Source: NORP240 sp942492445
Lineage (GTDB): Bacteria; Pseudomonadota; Gammaproteobacteria; Pseudomonadales; Pseudohongiellaceae
Direction of reading: 5' to 3'
Assembly (NCBI GenBank): GCA_942492445.1
Contig: CALOEW010000049.1
Span: 33,694-97,693, forward strand
Length of the DNA: 64,000 nt
Translations under genes and position numbers: made by a program
Notes under the pieces: model-generated
What the model saw: only the letters and a program-made list of their open reading frames with translations
Databases searched by the model: none
Told to the model about the DNA's origin: nothing
Part shown: positions 56,047-64,000 of the stretch, one piece after another
How the letters are laid out: every line of letters starts with the position of its first letter
Position numbering within the stretch: position 1 is the stretch's first letter

Positions 56047-56487
56047 CTACTTATTCATAGCAAAACAATCCGCATCGCAGTCCATAGCATTCCCGAGTCC
56101 TTCTTCATCAAGAATTTGATGTAGCCTTGAGATATGATGGAGCAATCCCTCTTTATGAAGAATCTCGACAGTATCGCGAACAGGGATTCCACTCTTAAGC
56201 AAATAAACGACAATATCTGTCCGATCTTTCTCTAACGCGGACAACAAAGGGGTTCTCTGGCCAACAACAACTGACGAATAGTAGGTTTCATGCAGCATCT
56301 GCCTGTTGGCCTTAACAGCCATCATGATCTCTTCATCCGTACTTCCCTTGTATAATATCATGGCCGATACGTGTGGAATTGTCGCTACATTGGGTTTGAC
56401 TCCATAGTTGACTTTTATCTTCACAACCGTGAACAGAACCATGCCGAACAGACACGCCATGATGGCCATTGTTTTTCTATATTTCAT
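56047..56487 (-). CDS. Membrane-anchored ankyrin-like protein
   Basis: 146 residues from the ATG at 56487, which has GAGAAG six bases upstream. One N-terminal helix (MAIMACLFGMVLFTVVKI) is followed by a helical region with an ankyrin-like repeat, GQRTPLLSALEKDRTDIVVY and LLKSGIPVRD. Only one clear repeat is present, so the ankyrin call is tentative. Two cysteines at the end (DCDADCFAM) are unusual. Confidence 0.5.
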   Translation of the reverse strand: MKYRKTMAIMACLFGMVLFTVVKIKVNYGVKPNVATIPHVSAMILYKGSTDEEIMMAVKANRQMLHETYYSSVVVGQRTPLLSALEKDRTDIVVYLLKSGIPVRDTVEILHKEGLLHHISRLHQILDEEGLGNAMDCDADCFAMNK

Positions 56488-56571
56488 GCCACGCTTCTCT
56501 ATTTTATTCGGCATTGACGCACTGCGCGAGCGATTCAAAAGTGATGCGACAATAAATACCGATTTATCCAA

Positions 56572-57094
56572 ATGACATACGCAACATTCCCCTGTTTATC
56601 AACAAAAAACAGGCTGACCGCATGTGTCATCAGACGTACCCTCCGGGGTCTATGGACACAGGGGGTCGCCACCCATCCCAGGTTCGTTCCTGCAGGTCCT
56701 GCGCACGCAACACTGAATGCGTCCGTGCCAAGATGCATGATTCCGCTGTCCCTGGTTTTATGCTGACAGGTGTACGGGCAAGTGCTTGACTCATTGAAGG
56801 ACCATCACCGGCGGATTATCCATTAGATATTCACGGCCCCGATGCCTTGCAGGCACCCCTCCTGACATCATCGTATAATCATTTGAAAATTTTACTCACA
56901 ACAGTTAATTTAAGTTATATTTATTGAACTATTCATTTACTAATGATACTTTAACCACTCTCGCTTGTCATTGAAAGAACGTCAACGATTTGTTACCTGC
57001 CAGAAGAGAGGAGTACATACGGGTGTTATTTATGTTACAGGTCACTTTTGAGAAATCCCATGACGTAGAAACGACATTTTGAGGAAAACGCTTC
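56572..57094. other. Gene-poor interval
   Basis: No supported gene. The A+T-rich stretch 56880-56990 probably contains the promoter of the downstream hybrid kinase. A reverse-strand fragment at 56535-56738 faintly recalls the end of SCO/SenC proteins and is not called. Confidence 0.4.
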
Positions 57095-59755
57095 ATGCAG
57101 CTTAGATCAAAAGTGGTAGGGATTATACTGGCCAGTTTTGTCCTTTATGGAGCCGTCGAGTTATGCATCCACCGATTTATCATTTTCCCTGCCTTTGTTT
57201 CACTGGAAAGGGAAGAAGCCGCAAAGGACTCCATGCGTGTGTTCCTGGCAATCGAGGAGGAGTCCCGCCACCTCGATTCTCTCTGTCATGACTGGGCGGC
57301 CTGGGATGACACCTACGCCTATGCGGTCAGCGAATCTGAGGAGTATGTACAGTCCAACCTGATCCCCAATACTTTTATTCATAATCAGCTTAACCTTATC
57401 CATGTTTATAACAGCAAGGGAAAAATCATCTGGGGAGAGATCCGGGACCTTCAAACCGGAGAGCCTTTGGACCTGGCAGATTTTCAGGAAGCGACAGCGC
57501 CCGGCGCTCTTTTCCCCCACCAGCAGGAGGGACAGCCTCGTTCTAAACCGGGCATGTCCGGCATTTTCATGACCGAAGCAGGCCCCATGCTGATTTCAGC
57601 CCGACCTGTTCTTACGGGTGAAAACAAAGGCCCCGTAAGGGGGACCCTCATCATGGGGCGGATCCTCTCCAACAAGGTCGTAAAAGCACTGGCGAATCAG
57701 ACAAAGATTGAGTTTGACCTCCTCCCTGTTGCCCCGGATAAACCCAACGCCCCTCTCCAGGAGATTCTGAGCCGATTCGAGGGCGACTCAAACTGCGTCA
57801 TCGAATCGGCAACCCCTGGCTTCCTGGATGTGTATCGCAAATTCCTCGATACCCATGGTGATGTGGCGTTTCTAACCAAATCGAGGGTCCCCAGAACCAT
57901 CACATCCCTGGGAAATGCCACCATACGCCATGCCATAGATTCCACCCTTTTTACAATGGCGGTCATTTTCGCGGGAGTATTGCTGTTTACGAGACAGGCG
58001 GTACTCACGCCGATCAGGCGGTTTACAGGCCATGTGATGAGGGTGGGACAAAGTGGCGACCTCTCCGATCGCCTCGCCATTACAACCAGGGATGAAATCG
58101 GGACTCTCTCTGCCGAATTCAACAAAATGCTGCAAAACCTGGCAAGCACCCGCGGGAAACTCACCGAACAGACCCAGTCCAACGACCGGCTGAAACATGA
58201 GATCAGCGAACGCAGACGGTTCGAAACGACCCTCCGGAAATACAAGTCGATCATCGCGTCATCCACCGACCACATCGCCCTGATCAGTCGTGATTTCATC
58301 TTCCTGGTGGTAAACGACAGCTTTCTCCGGGCCTGCGACACGGCCCGGGAAAAGGTGATCGGCCACGATGTCATCGAACTTGTCGGCGACAGGATCTTCA
58401 CCAAAGAGGTGAAGGCAAAACTTGAGAGCTGTTTTTCAGGCAAAACCGTGCGTTTCAACTCCTGGGCAACCTACCCGAACCTCGGGCGCCGGTGCATGGA
58501 TGTGACCTGTTCCCCCTTTATCGAAAACAACCAGACATCAGGGGTTGTGATCCACTTTCGGGATATGACCGAATCAAAGAGAATTGAAGAGCACCTTGTC
58601 AAGGCCCAGAAGATGGATGCCGTGGGCACCCTTGCCGGGGGCATCGCCCATGATTTCAACAACATCCTGATGGGAATTTCGGGCAGAATCTCCCTCATTA
58701 TGCTCGACACGGAAGCCACCGCCCCCCACCACCTGCACCTGAAGGAGATGGAAAAGTACGTCAACAGTGCCGCGAACCTGACTCGCCAGCTGCTTGGCTA
58801 TGCAAGGGGTGGAAAAAATGAGGTACAGCCAACCGACCTGAACCTCTTGATCGACTCCAGTTCTGCCATGTTCGGCAGAGCGCGAAAGGAGCTCAGAATT
58901 CAAACACAGCTCCATGAGGAGCTCTGGGCTGTCGAAGCGGACCGCTCCCAACTCGAACAGGTCTTCTTGAACCTTTACATGAACGCCGGCCAGGCCATGC
59001 CGGATGGAGGGGACCTCGTCATCAAAAGCCAGAATGTCATTCTTGATGAGAGCTTTGTGAAACCCTATCCCGAATCACCCGGCAAATACGTAAAGGTCTC
59101 GGTAGCCGACAACGGCATCGGAATGGACCGGGCCACCATGGAGCGGGTCTTCGAGCCCTTTTTTACCACAAAACGTATCGGCCCCAACAAGGGCACCGGG
59201 CTCGGGCTGGCCTCGACCTACGGCATTATCAAAAACCACAACGGCATTATTGAAGTGAGCAGCGAAAAGGGACAGGGGACCACCTTCCGCATCTATCTAC
59301 CGGCCTCCAACAAAGCCGTTGCCGAGGATATTCAATATGACAGCCCCGCCCTCAAAGGGGACGAAACGGTGCTCCTGGTGGATGATGAGCAATTCGTAGC
59401 CGACGCAGGCAAACAGTTCTTATTGAAGCTGGGTTACAACGTCATCCTGGCCCGAAGTGGCGAAACATGCATCGACATATACAAAAAGAACCGGAACAAC
59501 ATCTCCGTCGTCATCCTGGATATGATCATGCCGACCATGGGGGGCGGAGAAACATACGACAAACTGAAAGCCATTGACCCTGACGTCAGGGTTCTTCTCA
59601 CCAGTGGCTACAGCCCAGGGGGCAAGGCCGCCGCAATCATGGCTCGCGGCTGCAACGGGTTCATTCAGAAACCGATTCGCATGGAGGAACTCTCTCGAAA
59701 ACTCCGTGAAATCATTGATAACGGAAATGCCCTGCCTGTGCCGTCACACCCTTGA
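57095..59755 (+). CDS. Membrane hybrid histidine kinase: CHASE4-like sensor, HAMP, PAS, kinase, receiver
   Basis: 886 residues. A first helix (VVGIILASFVLYGAVELCIH) and a second near residue 285 flank a periplasmic sensor with HLDSLCHDWAAWDDTYAYA, the W-A-W-DD wording of CHASE4. HAMP follows (RRFTGHVMRVGQSGDLSDRL), then PAS (IIASSTDHIALISRDFIFLV). The kinase has GTLAGGIAHDFNNILMGISG with the phospho-histidine, NLYMNAGQAMP, VADNGIGMDRATME and GTGLGLASTYGIIK. The C-terminal receiver has LLVDDEQFVADA, VVILDMIMPTMGG and FIQKPIRMEEL. No cognate regulator is adjacent; the next gene is convergent. Confidence 0.92.
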   Translation: MQLRSKVVGIILASFVLYGAVELCIHRFIIFPAFVSLEREEAAKDSMRVFLAIEEESRHLDSLCHDWAAWDDTYAYAVSESEEYVQSNLIPNTFIHNQLNLIHVYNSKGKIIWGEIRDLQTGEPLDLADFQEATAPGALFPHQQEGQPRSKPGMSGIFMTEAGPMLISARPVLTGENKGPVRGTLIMGRILSNKVVKALANQTKIEFDLLPVAPDKPNAPLQEILSRFEGDSNCVIESATPGFLDVYRKFLDTHGDVAFLTKSRVPRTITSLGNATIRHAIDSTLFTMAVIFAGVLLFTRQAVLTPIRRFTGHVMRVGQSGDLSDRLAITTRDEIGTLSAEFNKMLQNLASTRGKLTEQTQSNDRLKHEISERRRFETTLRKYKSIIASSTDHIALISRDFIFLVVNDSFLRACDTAREKVIGHDVIELVGDRIFTKEVKAKLESCFSGKTVRFNSWATYPNLGRRCMDVTCSPFIENNQTSGVVIHFRDMTESKRIEEHLVKAQKMDAVGTLAGGIAHDFNNILMGISGRISLIMLDTEATAPHHLHLKEMEKYVNSAANLTRQLLGYARGGKNEVQPTDLNLLIDSSSAMFGRARKELRIQTQLHEELWAVEADRSQLEQVFLNLYMNAGQAMPDGGDLVIKSQNVILDESFVKPYPESPGKYVKVSVADNGIGMDRATMERVFEPFFTTKRIGPNKGTGLGLASTYGIIKNHNGIIEVSSEKGQGTTFRIYLPASNKAVAEDIQYDSPALKGDETVLLVDDEQFVADAGKQFLLKLGYNVILARSGETCIDIYKKNRNNISVVILDMIMPTMGGGETYDKLKAIDPDVRVLLTSGYSPGGKAAAIMARGCNGFIQKPIRMEELSRKLREIIDNGNALPVPSHP

Positions 59756-59892
59756 ACCGTTCGCCTCACAAAACATGTTAACCAGCTTTCAAGATATTTT
59801 GCCCAAGGGACGGCAATTGAATAAAATAACCCAAATTGCCTCCGGCGGCCCGGCACTCGCGCCACCCCCAAGGCATCGTTAAGGATTCTTCA

Positions 59893-59942
59893 GCAACAGC
59901 CTCTCATCCCCGCCCTCCAGGCCGGGGATGAGAGGCTGTTGC
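59893..59942. terminator. 20-bp perfect hairpin, likely bidirectional terminator
   Basis: GCAACAGCCTCTCATCCCCG, a ten-base loop, and its exact complement, followed by AAAAGTTTTT. It lies between convergent genes (stops at 59755 and 60028). Confidence 0.65.
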
Positions 59943-60027
59943 AACCGAAAAGTTTTTGCGGAGCTTTTTTCACAAAGCGCCCCGCCGGAGGCAGCTTTTT
60001 AGATCAATTTATTTTTTGGGGCGGCCT

Positions 60028-60669
60028 TTACTCCCCCGGGTAACCGACCGGAACCAGATACAAAGGGGTTTCGTTCTTTGCCAGTTTAAGGACATCGGCC
60101 ATACGCGCGTCAGAAAACGCGCCTATGGGCACGCCCCCCAGGGAGAGGGCTGCAGCCTGCAGCAACAGGTTCTGGCATGCATGCCCGGCTTCCATGTCCA
60201 CATATCGGGTTGCCCGTTCGCCGTATTTGGCGGCCGTTCGTTCGTAGACGGCCGTAAAAACGAACACTGCCGGGGCTTTTCCAATGGCACCCTGCCCCAT
60301 CCCCGCCATCTGCAGTTCACGACGCCTGTCGCCTTTGATTCTTCGTGTCAGTTCATGCCGATGCGGGTTGTAGTGATAAACGCCTGACGGCAAAACGACA
60401 TAGGTCTCCAAAGGGTACAAAGCTCCGGAGGACGGGGCTGTGCGCAATCCCCAGCGAGTTTCCGTGATTCCCTGTGCGGCCCACAGCAACTGGCCGATCT
60501 GTTCCACTGTCACGTCTTCAGCGGTAAACGCCCGGACGGAGCGACGGTTGGCGAGAGTTTCCACCAATGGCGTCCCGCTTTTAAGGTTCGGCCGGGTCAA
60601 ACGAATGACATCGCCCAATTCCACCGATTGCGACATGAGCACCATCGTAATCCACCCAATAATGGCCAT
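60028..60669 (-). CDS. SagB/ThcOx-type nitroreductase-fold oxidoreductase
   Basis: 213 residues. FMN-binding landmarks: ETLANRRSVRAFTAEDVTVE (the RRSVR flavin motif), GQLLWAAQGITETRWGLRTA, PSSGALYPLETYVVLPSGVY and MEAGHACQNLLLQAAALSLG. The pattern is that of SagB-type dehydrogenases, which in some operons oxidise azolines of peptides; here no precursor peptide or cyclodehydratase is near, so a stand-alone role is more likely. The first hydrophobic residues may be a short signal or anchor. Confidence 0.88.
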   Translation of the reverse strand: MAIIGWITMVLMSQSVELGDVIRLTRPNLKSGTPLVETLANRRSVRAFTAEDVTVEQIGQLLWAAQGITETRWGLRTAPSSGALYPLETYVVLPSGVYHYNPHRHELTRRIKGDRRRELQMAGMGQGAIGKAPAVFVFTAVYERTAAKYGERATRYVDMEAGHACQNLLLQAAALSLGGVPIGAFSDARMADVLKLAKNETPLYLVPVGYPGE

Positions 60670-61115
60670 TTCTCGTCCCCCCGTATTTCAATAAATCCGA
60701 ATCATTCACGAACCTGATGCGTCTATGGGCCAAGTATCGAGGCCTCTTCCATGGTCGCACACCGGAACCGCCGATCGAAATGATCGTACGCCCGGCACGT
60801 CAAGAATTACATGTGCCGTCGTTTTCATATTCTCCGACAACGACCACAGGAATACGCTGATTTTTGTCATACTCTACAGGCTCAATGAAATATTATGGGA
60901 CGCCGCGTGTCAGCGAAGGGACCTGGAGCGCAGGGGAAGGCGATCGGCTTGAATGATTGGTTGCGGGCCGATGAGGGAAACGAGAGTTTTCCACTCGATG
61001 CCCTCATCATACCACCATCTGATACATTGGTTAAGCCCTGATCATGAAGAGATAACATCAAAAAATCAACTGATTTTTAACGCACTATTCCTGCGCCTGG
61101 CTCACCCCGGCCTTT
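60670..61115. other. Gene-poor interval
   Basis: Short frames here (for example 60725-60952) show no family resemblance. It probably holds the promoter of the SagB-type gene. Confidence 0.4.
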
Positions 61116-62852
61116 TTACTTTGGTACCACCTGTGCCCACTCTGGTATCGCGCCGATGACAATATCAAAGGCGGGGATAACGATAAGGTAGGTCAAAATG
61201 ATGACAAGGATGACCCCGATGATATTCAGCCCAATGCCGTTTCGTGCCATCTGGGGAATGGTGACATAGCCGGATCCGAAAACAATGGCGTTGGGCGGGG
61301 TGGCCACGGGAAGCATGAAAGCGCATGATGCCGCAATGGCAGCGGGAATCACCAGGAGAAGCGGGTTCTGTCCCAGGCCGACGGCAACGGCGGAGAGGAT
61401 CGGCATAACCATGGCCGATGTGGCGGTATTGGAGGTGAGCTCCGTGAGCATCATGATCAGGACCGTCACGGCAATAATCACCACAAGAATGGGGGCATTC
61501 TCAAGAAGGCTCACCTGGGACCCGATCCAGTCTGCGAGCTTGGTCTGTTTGAACCCGGCGGCCATGGAGAGGCCACCGCCAAAGAGGATCAGAACACCCC
61601 ATGGCATTTTGGCCGCCCAGTCCCAGTTCATGACAAAGGTGTTCTTTTTGAGATCCACTGGAATGAGGAAGAGAACCAGCGCACCCGTCATGGCAATGGT
61701 CGCATCCGTCACAAGCTTGGGATCCGGAAAAAGAAAGCCGAGCCTGGTCCTGAAGATCCAGCCCAAGGCAGTGAGGGTAAAGACAAGAGCGGTCCACCTC
61801 TCCCCCGCGCTCATGGAGCCCATATCGCCGAGCTCCTTGTTGATCAGCTCGGGTCCGCCGGGAACTCTCTTTAACTTCATGGGGTTGGCCACCCGCGTGA
61901 GCCAGAGCCAGCAGAGGGGAAGGAAGACCATCACCAGGGGAAGCCCCACGATCATCCACTTGGCAAAGGTGATTTCATACCCGTATGTTTTCGTCAGGTA
62001 GGCGGCAAGCACGGTGTTGGGGGGGGTGCCGATGAGGGTTGCTATGCCTCCGATGGAAGCGGCGTAGGCAATGCCCAGCATCAGGTTGAGGCCAAAGGCG
62101 AACTTGTCTGCGGAGAAGTCAATCTCTTTGTCCAGCCCCTCTTTTTTCCCCTCAGAGACCACATGGGTGATGATGGCAAGGCCGATGGGCATCATCATGA
62201 CGGTTGTGGCTGTGTTGGAGACAAAAGCGGAGATGCCTGCCGTGGCCAGCATAAACCCGAAAATCAGCCTGCCGGGTGAAAACCCGATGGCCTTGACGAT
62301 GTTCATGGCAATGCGGCGGTGCAGGTTCCAGCGCTGCATGGAGAGTGCGATGATAAAGCCCCCCATAAACAGAAAAATCAGATGGTTGGCAAAGGGAGCC
62401 GTCGCTTTTTGGGTGTTCATGATCCCCAACAGCGGAAACAGGGCGATGGGAATCAGGCTGGTCGCGGGAATGGGGATGGCCTCACTGAGCCACCAGGTGG
62501 CCATCAACAGGGCCACCGCCGCCATACGCTGCGCTGTGGGTGCCATGCCGGGTGGTTGAGGCGCGATGAGCATCCCCAAAAAGAGCACCAGCCCCAGGAC
62601 AAGCCCGATTCGCTGCCTTCTGGAGTACCGGCGGGGCTCCCCCTCATGGACGCCCCCCGGCCCGGTTTTTATCCGTTTGACATGTTCGGCGGGGGAGTTC
62701 ACCATTTTACCCGTCAGATCCGCATCTTCCCCGGTGGTGGTGTCGACACTCGCCGTCAGGCCGACCGTCCCCCCTCGTCTCACACCCAACGTGAACAAAT
62801 CCTTGATCTCATCATTCATCGACCATAGCCGATCCCATGCCGCTGCAAACAT
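61116..62852 (-). CDS. DASS/SLC13 family anion:sodium symporter
   Basis: About 578 residues with a hydrophilic N-terminus of 75 residues and about eleven helices. The duplicated substrate/sodium motifs are complete: ISAFVSNTATTVMMMPIGLA and ELTSNTATSAMVMPILSA (SNT), and TLIGTPPNTVLAAYLT and LPVATPPNAIVFGSGYVT (TPPN). Such carriers import dicarboxylates, sulfate or related anions. GAGG six bases before the ATG at 62852 favours that start; other candidates are 62864 and 62819. Confidence 0.9.
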   Translation of the reverse strand: MFAAAWDRLWSMNDEIKDLFTLGVRRGGTVGLTASVDTTTGEDADLTGKMVNSPAEHVKRIKTGPGGVHEGEPRRYSRRQRIGLVLGLVLFLGMLIAPQPPGMAPTAQRMAAVALLMATWWLSEAIPIPATSLIPIALFPLLGIMNTQKATAPFANHLIFLFMGGFIIALSMQRWNLHRRIAMNIVKAIGFSPGRLIFGFMLATAGISAFVSNTATTVMMMPIGLAIITHVVSEGKKEGLDKEIDFSADKFAFGLNLMLGIAYAASIGGIATLIGTPPNTVLAAYLTKTYGYEITFAKWMIVGLPLVMVFLPLCWLWLTRVANPMKLKRVPGGPELINKELGDMGSMSAGERWTALVFTLTALGWIFRTRLGFLFPDPKLVTDATIAMTGALVLFLIPVDLKKNTFVMNWDWAAKMPWGVLILFGGGLSMAAGFKQTKLADWIGSQVSLLENAPILVVIIAVTVLIMMLTELTSNTATSAMVMPILSAVAVGLGQNPLLLVIPAAIAASCAFMLPVATPPNAIVFGSGYVTIPQMARNGIGLNIIGVILVIILTYLIVIPAFDIVIGAIPEWAQVVPK

Positions 62853-63217
62853 ATGCCACCTCATCTTTTTCAGTGGATACCTGAGCCCGAAAGCTCCCGA
62901 AGCCCCACGACATGCTTACGAACTCACCGTAGCCCAACATGACGCGTTTCCCTTTCTGAAAAGCCAGCTGCTGTGGACAATCGAGGGTTACATGGAAGCA
63001 ACATTGAAAGAGAAATCGGTGTCGCTTCCAGGTGGAGAAGCACGGATATTCATGCAACAGACTTTCCGAGGTTTTATGGGATTATTAAGACAGGAGGGAG
63101 ATATTCCGTCAATCGGGTGATTTCTGATTGTGCCGTAAGAAAATTTCTGACGACACATCTATTGTGCTGCCGGGTCAGGGCCGGCGCAAAAAAATAAACC
63201 ATACAAAAAACAATGCC

Positions 63218-63374
63218 TCCGGCGGCAAGGTGAGTCACCTTGAAAGTGGGTTGCCGCAGCGCTTTAACCCTCGTTCCTCGGGTCAAATCAGATCCGCATT
63301 CATGGGATTCCAAAAATAAAAACCTGTTTGGCAACCTTTTCAAAAGGTTGGCCCCCGGCAGGGCCGCCGGAGGC
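63218..63374. repeat. GCCTCCGGCGGCC repeat, copy 5 (complete, inverted relative to copy 1)
   Basis: Begins GCCTCCGGCGGCAAGGTGAG, contains CCCTCGTTCCTCGGGTC and the hairpin CAACCTTTTCAAAAGGTTG, and ends GGGCCGCCGGAGGC. The remaining part of 62853-63430 has no supported gene. Confidence 0.75.
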
Positions 63375-63430
63375 ATCGTTGATCACAATAGTTACCGTTA
63401 TTTTTGGCCTGAGCCCTTAATGCCACGCCC

Positions 63431-64000
63431 CTACTCTTCAATAAGGTTGTTTCTCATGGCAAAGCGGGAGAGCTCGGCATTGTTTCGAAGGTTCAATTTT
63501 TTCAGAATCCGCAGTCGATAGGTATCCACCGTTTTCACACTGATGGCGTAACTCTCCGCAATTTCATGGTTGGTGTGCCCCAAGGCAAGCCGCCTCAAGA
63601 CCTGGAGCTCCCGCATGGACAGGCTGTCCACTTCAGACGTGCTCGCCGAACCTTTGACCACCTTCAGCGCAAGGGCCTCACTGGCCTCTTCCGTGAGGTA
63701 CCGCCCGCCTGCCACCACTTTGCGAATGGCATCCACAAGCTGCTCGGGGGCCGCCTGTTTGGTGATATACCCCATGGCACCGGCCTCCACGGCCCGCACA
63801 GCGTATTGGTCTTCGTTGTGCATGGTCAAGATGATCACCGGCAGATCCGGGTAGTAATGGTGAACCTGGGAGAGCACTTCAAGGCCATCGAGCCCCGGCA
63901 TGGAGATATCCACCACCGCCACGTCCGGCATGGTCTCCTTCAGAATCTTTAAGGCCTCCCGTCCGTCCGATGCTTCGGAAACGACCTCGATGTCCCCGGT
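63431..64000 (-). CDS. NarL/FixJ-type response regulator (N-terminus beyond the window)
   Basis: 190 residues visible, continuing off the edge. Receiver: VAVVDISMPGLDGLEVLSQV (phospho-acceptor Asp), VIILTMHNEDQYAVRAVEAG and the lysine of GYITKQAAPEQLVDAI. The LuxR-type HTH is LSMRELQVLRRLALGHTNHE, IAESYAISVKTVDTYRLRIL. Its kinase partner may lie outside. A repeat copy is just downstream of its stop. Confidence 0.92.
   Translation of the reverse strand, partial: TGDIEVVSEASDGREALKILKETMPDVAVVDISMPGLDGLEVLSQVHHYYPDLPVIILTMHNEDQYAVRAVEAGAMGYITKQAAPEQLVDAIRKVVAGGRYLTEEASEALALKVVKGSASTSEVDSLSMRELQVLRRLALGHTNHEIAESYAISVKTVDTYRLRILKKLNLRNNAELSRFAMRNNLIEE

Noticed and set aside
56535..56738. Possible SCO/SenC remnant on the reverse strand
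   Set aside because: Only THAVSLFFVDKQGNV looks similar; the copper CxxxC motif and rest of the fold are absent.
39495..63374. Could the repeated GC-rich units be a CRISPR array?
   Set aside because: The copies are kilobases apart with genes between them and no regular spacers or cas genes.

Overview
The window reads as two pieces of DNA from different bacteria joined near position 38,420. Bases 1-36,000 look gammaproteobacterial: hisB-hisH, AsmA, mutY-yggX, an EptA/PAP2 lipid A modification pair and many short interspersed repeats with GGAACCTCTGATTAAG ends. Bases 38,430-64,000 look like a sulfate-reducer type Desulfobacterota: a selenocysteine-containing HdrC/HdrD-like iron-sulfur protein, PbpC, a dense set of histidine kinases, a DASS transporter, and a different interspersed repeat bounded by GCCTCCGGCGGCC. 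Neither repeat family was seen on the other side. A frameshifted IS21-type element sits at the seam. This could be a chimeric metagenome assembly or a real recombination; the sequence alone cannot decide.

Left half. 1-4,700 is housekeeping (histidine biosynthesis, AsmA, MutY, YggX). A tRNA-Phe at 4,910 is followed without a gap by a beheaded secreted-protein gene, then a multiply frameshifted BamA-like gene and an ABC-transporter stump. eptA and a PAP2 phosphatase diverge from an intergenic region with a PmrA-box-like site. 11,169-15,141 holds the most unusual gene group: a cyanophycin-synthetase-like Mur ligase without its ATP-grasp half, a PP-loop ATPase of QueC type and, on the opposite strand, a sugar-transfer-associated ATP-grasp protein. 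15-24 kb carries exported or membrane proteins of poorly known function and a PQQ/cytochrome c dehydrogenase.

24-38 kb is accessory DNA. A GNAT / PIG-L deacetylase / WecA-like glycosyltransferase cassette lies between two fragments of an IS91-type transposase. It is followed by a decayed HigBA-like module, a 264-bp MITE, GFA and TolB-like genes, an Xre-RES toxin-antitoxin pair coupled to a DnaQ-like exonuclease and preceded by two identical palindromic operators, a 5'-truncated IS91 transposase and the IS21 element.

Right half. Beyond the Hdr selenoprotein and PbpC, 42.7-50.2 kb is a signalling region: two related sensor kinases, a receiver-DUF4388-roadblock protein, a PHP-domain protein, a serine-kinase-type ATPase and CheR. 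Small metabolic genes, a porin, DUF4197, a large hybrid kinase, a SagB-type oxidoreductase, a DASS transporter and a NarL-type regulator cut by the window edge follow. No rRNA or CRISPR array was found.
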